NCBI GenBank assembly: GCA_027858355.1
Contig: JAQICW010000344.1
Span: 1-9,547 of the forward strand
DNA from: Desulfobacula sp.
GTDB lineage: Bacteria; Desulfobacterota; Desulfobacteria; Desulfobacterales; Desulfobacteraceae
Reading direction: 5' to 3'
DNA length: 9,547 bases
Shown here: positions 7,286 to 9,547 of the stretch, in pieces
Numbering within the stretch: the stretch's first letter is position 1
How the letters are laid out: each line of letters opens with the position of its first letter
Made by a program: the position numbers and the translations under genes
Notes under the pieces: model-generated
Told to the model about the DNA's origin: nothing
The model's input: only the letters and a program-made list of their open reading frames with translations
Database searches by the model: none

Positions 7286-7402
7286 TCATTTGTCATACTT
7301 GAGGAGCGAAACTATAAACTCAGTACCTTTCACACATTTGCTTGAGATCCGGGTTTTTCCCTGGTGGCTTTCTATTATTCTTTTAGAAAATAACTTTTTC
7401 AT
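7286..7402 (-). pseudogene. C-terminal remnant of a sensor histidine kinase (38 codons)
   Basis: An ATG at 7402 overlaps the exchanger stop codon (ATGA) and opens a frame of 38 codons ending in TGA at 7286. Residues 3-34 (key pieces SKRIIESHQGK, SSKCVKGTEFIVSL) match the extreme C-terminus of the HATPase_c domain of histidine kinases, where the family reads about SKRIIESHGGKI...SE.GKGTTF.F.LP. This includes the H-x-G after the helix and the KGT-x-F strand. The N, D and G1 boxes needed for ATP binding, and the whole dimerisation domain, are absent, so it cannot be a working kinase. The upstream part appears to have been replaced by the exchanger gene. A GGGGA lies about 10 nt before the ATG, so a small product may still be made. 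The alternative is chance resemblance, which I consider unlikely. Confidence 0.72.
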
Positions 7403-8382
7403 TGTGAAATCTTCCCCATTGCGGTAAGGCCCAACCAGGCTGTATATCCTATATAGACTGTCAACAATCCTGCTCCCTCGAACCTATTAATCTTGAAGCC
7501 GTATCCAATAAAAAACAAACTCAAGGTCAGTCCACCCATTACCAGGCAATCTCGATAAAGAACTTCAAGTGGAACAGACATCGGATGAATTGTTCCGGCA
7601 ATTCCGACAACAACAAGAGTATTAAACATATTGGAGCCCAGTACATTGCCCAGAGCAATATCATGTTCGTTTTTAGAAATGGCTAATACTGAAGTCATCA
7701 GTTCCGGCAGGGAAGTCCCGATTGCAACAACCGTCAAGCCGATAATCAAATCACTTATTCCAAAAAACTGAGCGATTTCAACAGCACTCCAAACCATAAT
7801 GCGAGAACTGATCAGCAGGAATGCAAGCCCTGTAAACAGCCAGAATAACGCCTTTTTTAAGGGTATGTTTTTTTTATCTATTTGTTTTTCTACTTCAATT
7901 GATAGTAGAGCCTTATTATTCCAGTGATAGGCCCGAAGAAGGCTCCAGCTCATCAAAAAAATAAATATTAGTAATAAAAACACTGCATCCATACGGCTCA
8001 ACTCACCGTCCCACAGCTGGAAAACAGCCATAAGAGTGACTCCAAACAAAACCGGAAGCTCTTTTTTAAGCACACTGGAATGAACGGTCATAGGTCTGAT
8101 TAAGCAGGTCAGTCCAAGCACCAAAGCAATATTAGCAATATTAGATCCGTAGGCATTACCAAGTGCCAGTCCTGGATTTCCCTGGAATGATGCCATGGCC
8201 GAAACAAGCATCTCCGGAGCAGATGTTCCAAACCCAACAATCAGCATGCCGATCAGTAACGGTGGCATACCAAAATGTTTAGCCGTTGCAGAGGCTGCAT
8301 CCACAAACTTGTTTGCACTCCAAAGCATAAGAAAAAGCTGGCTGATAAAAATAAATATTGAAACTGTTATACTATAGGTCAA
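7399..8382 (-). CDS. yrbG: CaCA-family Na+/Ca2+ (cation/proton) exchanger, YrbG-like
   Basis: Inner-membrane antiporter of 327 aa, normal for prokaryotic CaCA proteins, probably expelling Ca2+ in exchange for Na+ or H+. The two inverted alpha repeats that form the ion site are clear. Alpha-1 has GTSAPE (52-57) and GNAYGSN (75-81); alpha-2 has GTSLPE (222-227) and GNVLGSN (245-251). The two glutamates (E57, E227) are the expected ion ligands. About ten hydrophobic helices are arranged as two halves joined by a charged loop (about 152-175, SIEVEKQIDKKN). The start is TTG at 8382: an in-frame stop lies just upstream (8395-8397) and AAGGA sits 9 nt before the TTG. It is 31 nt behind the PBP gene, so co-transcription is likely. 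Its final codons overlap the start of the kinase remnant. Confidence 0.93.
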   Translation of the reverse strand: MTYSITVSIFIFISQLFLMLWSANKFVDAASATAKHFGMPPLLIGMLIVGFGTSAPEMLVSAMASFQGNPGLALGNAYGSNIANIALVLGLTCLIRPMTVHSSVLKKELPVLFGVTLMAVFQLWDGELSRMDAVFLLLIFIFLMSWSLLRAYHWNNKALLSIEVEKQIDKKNIPLKKALFWLFTGLAFLLISSRIMVWSAVEIAQFFGISDLIIGLTVVAIGTSLPELMTSVLAISKNEHDIALGNVLGSNMFNTLVVVGIAGTIHPMSVPLEVLYRDCLVMGGLTLSLFFIGYGFKINRFEGAGLLTVYIGYTAWLGLTAMGKISQ

Positions 8383-8391
8383 AATCGGTTT

Positions 8392-8396
8392 TCCTT
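8392..8396 (-). promoter_or_regulatory. Ribosome binding site of the exchanger gene, supporting a TTG start
   Basis: AAGGA on the minus strand lies 9 nt before TTG (8382). An in-frame TAA at 8397-8395 blocks any start further upstream, and the next ATG or GTG would cut into the first helix. Confidence 0.65.
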
Positions 8397-8413
8397 AATA
8401 AAATTATTATTCC

Positions 8414-9547
8414 TCAAAGCCCTTGTTTGTATAGATCTTCTGCATCGGAAGCCATTTCGGGGTTAGGAGTGTATTCTTTGGGTTCAGTTCCTTCTTTAAA
8501 ACATTCAAAAATTACTTTTTCAGAATTATCATTGGGTAAAAGTCCTGTTCGTGCATCTATTTTAGCAAATATAATACCGTCTGGGGCCTGAAACGCTCTT
8601 TGGGGTTCATCTTTTAAAATTTCTTTCATAAAACTCAGCCAGATTGGGATAGCTGCTCTTGAGCCGGTTTCTCCTTTCCCCAAAGAAACCGCCTTGTCGT
8701 TGCCAACCCAGACACCTGTTGTGTATCTGGGTGAATACCCGATAAACCAGGCATCGATAAAATCATCTGTCGTACCTGTTTTACCGGCAATCGGCCTTTT
8801 AAGGGCTTTAACTCTTTTTCCGGTTCCATTTTGAACAACACTTTCCAGCATGCTGGTCATTATATAGGCGGTATCCTCACTTAAAATTCTTTTCCGGGTA
8901 AATTTTGCGGTTTCAATCATATCGTTGTTTCGGTCATATATCTTGGTGATAAAAATCGGCTCTATCCGATCGCCACGATTAGAAAAAACAGAATACGCTT
9001 TAACAAGTTCAAGGAGCGAAATCCCCGAAGAGCCTAATCCGATTGACAGATCCCTGTTAATATCAGATGTAATTCCAAGTTTTCTTGCATAATCAATGGT
9101 GTAATCGATACCGATATCCTTTAAAATTTTTATAGTGATAACATTTCTGGATTTGGCCAATGCCTCACGAAGCAGTGTCGGCCCATAAAATCTTTTTTTA
9201 TAATTGGATGGTTTCCATATAGAATCATTTTGAAGATCTTCATAAACGATTGGAGAATCTATAATGACTGTTGCAGCAGTGTATCCTTTATCAAGAGCTG
9301 CAGCATAAATGATCGGTTTAAATGCAGAACCTGGCTGACGTCTTGCCTGAGTCGCCCTATTGAATTCACTTTTTCCATAATCCAACCCGCCAAGCATTGC
9401 CTTCACATGACCTGTTTCAGCTTCCAGACACAATAAAGCGGATTGGGCTATCGGCTGTTGGAATAAGGTGAATTCGGGTTTATCCCCAAACTCCAATAGA
9501 GTTACTTGTATGACATCGCCTGGTTTAAAAATGTCAGAAACTAAATT
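8414..9547 (-). CDS. mrcA: Class A penicillin-binding protein 1A, C-terminal part (runs off right edge)
   Basis: Peptidoglycan synthase acting in the periplasm; 377 C-terminal residues are visible. The frame is open to the window edge (NLVSDIFKPGDVIQVTLL...), so no start lies here. The first visible part (KPGDVIQV) looks like the OB-like domain between the glycosyltransferase and transpeptidase domains of PBP1A. The transpeptidase motifs are intact: SAFK with the acylated serine (visible residues 74-77, Ser codon 9328-9326), SRN (133-135) and KTGTT (256-260). The context RRQPGSAFKP and the tail AIPIWLSFM are characteristic of PBP1A (MrcA/PonA). The glycosyltransferase domain is outside the window and cannot be checked, so a monofunctional class B enzyme is not strictly excluded but is unlikely. 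The exchanger gene follows 31 nt downstream. Confidence 0.92.
   Translation of the reverse strand, partial: NLVSDIFKPGDVIQVTLLEFGDKPEFTLFQQPIAQSALLCLEAETGHVKAMLGGLDYGKSEFNRATQARRQPGSAFKPIIYAAALDKGYTAATVIIDSPIVYEDLQNDSIWKPSNYKKRFYGPTLLREALAKSRNVITIKILKDIGIDYTIDYARKLGITSDINRDLSIGLGSSGISLLELVKAYSVFSNRGDRIEPIFITKIYDRNNDMIETAKFTRKRILSEDTAYIMTSMLESVVQNGTGKRVKALKRPIAGKTGTTDDFIDAWFIGYSPRYTTGVWVGNDKAVSLGKGETGSRAAIPIWLSFMKEILKDEPQRAFQAPDGIIFAKIDARTGLLPNDNSEKVIFECFKEGTEPKEYTPNPEMASDAEDLYKQGL

Noticed and set aside
7340..7365. Small inverted repeat (CCAGGG-AAAAA-CCCGG on the minus strand) as a terminator after the exchanger
   Set aside because: Only three uninterrupted pairs form before a mismatch, there is no U-run after it, and it falls inside the kinase-like reading frame.
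7399..8382. Loss of the aspartate in the first alpha repeat of the exchanger (PGLALGN instead of DIALGN)
   Set aside because: Both forms occur in prokaryotic CaCA first repeats, and the key glutamates and GSN motifs are intact, so this is not evidence of lost function.

Overview
All supported genes in this AT-rich window lie on the minus strand, so the region reads from right to left. No plus-strand gene, RNA gene, CRISPR array or insertion sequence is supported. The gene content (PBP1A, a CaCA exchanger, tandem Trk and Ktr potassium systems, an ABC-2 exporter) and the protein style suggest a Gram-negative, possibly marine or anaerobic deltaproteobacterium (Desulfobacterota, Desulfobacteraceae-like). 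That placement is an impression from protein style, not a measured result.

In transcription order: (1) the C-terminal part of a class A penicillin-binding protein enters from the right edge (8414-9547). (2) A YrbG-type Na+/Ca2+ exchanger follows after 31 nt (7399-8382, TTG start). (3) A 38-codon reading frame (7286-7402) overlaps the exchanger stop codon as ATGA and looks exactly like the last piece of a sensor histidine kinase. I interpret it as a gene remnant. (4) After about 70 nt comes a tightly packed run: ABC ATPase (6504-7217), ABC-2/NosY-like permease (5693-6493), a small secreted beta-helix-like protein carrying an acidic Asp/Asn repeat block (4991-5674), trkA (3612-4976) and trkH (2161-3612). 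(5) After 84 nt comes a long ktrB-like gene (58-2076), whose stop codon is immediately followed by the ribosome binding site and first 14 codons of ktrA, which leaves the window at the left edge (1-44).

The left two thirds is therefore a potassium-uptake locus with two complete systems side by side: TrkA (two RCK domains) with TrkH, and KtrB with KtrA. Just upstream sits an ATPase/permease/beta-helix trio whose architecture recalls NosF/NosY/NosD. Spacings of 10-18 nt and the TAATG overlap between trkA and trkH suggest that the ABC genes, the secreted protein and trkAH share one transcript.

The most noteworthy points are the secreted protein with an acidic repeat block inserted into a beta-helix scaffold, its position between an exporter and Trk, the histidine-kinase remnant at the exchanger boundary, and the roughly 240-residue extra membrane region at the front of KtrB. 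I see no strong evidence for a wholly new system. The ABC/beta-helix/Trk arrangement is the best candidate for something undescribed.
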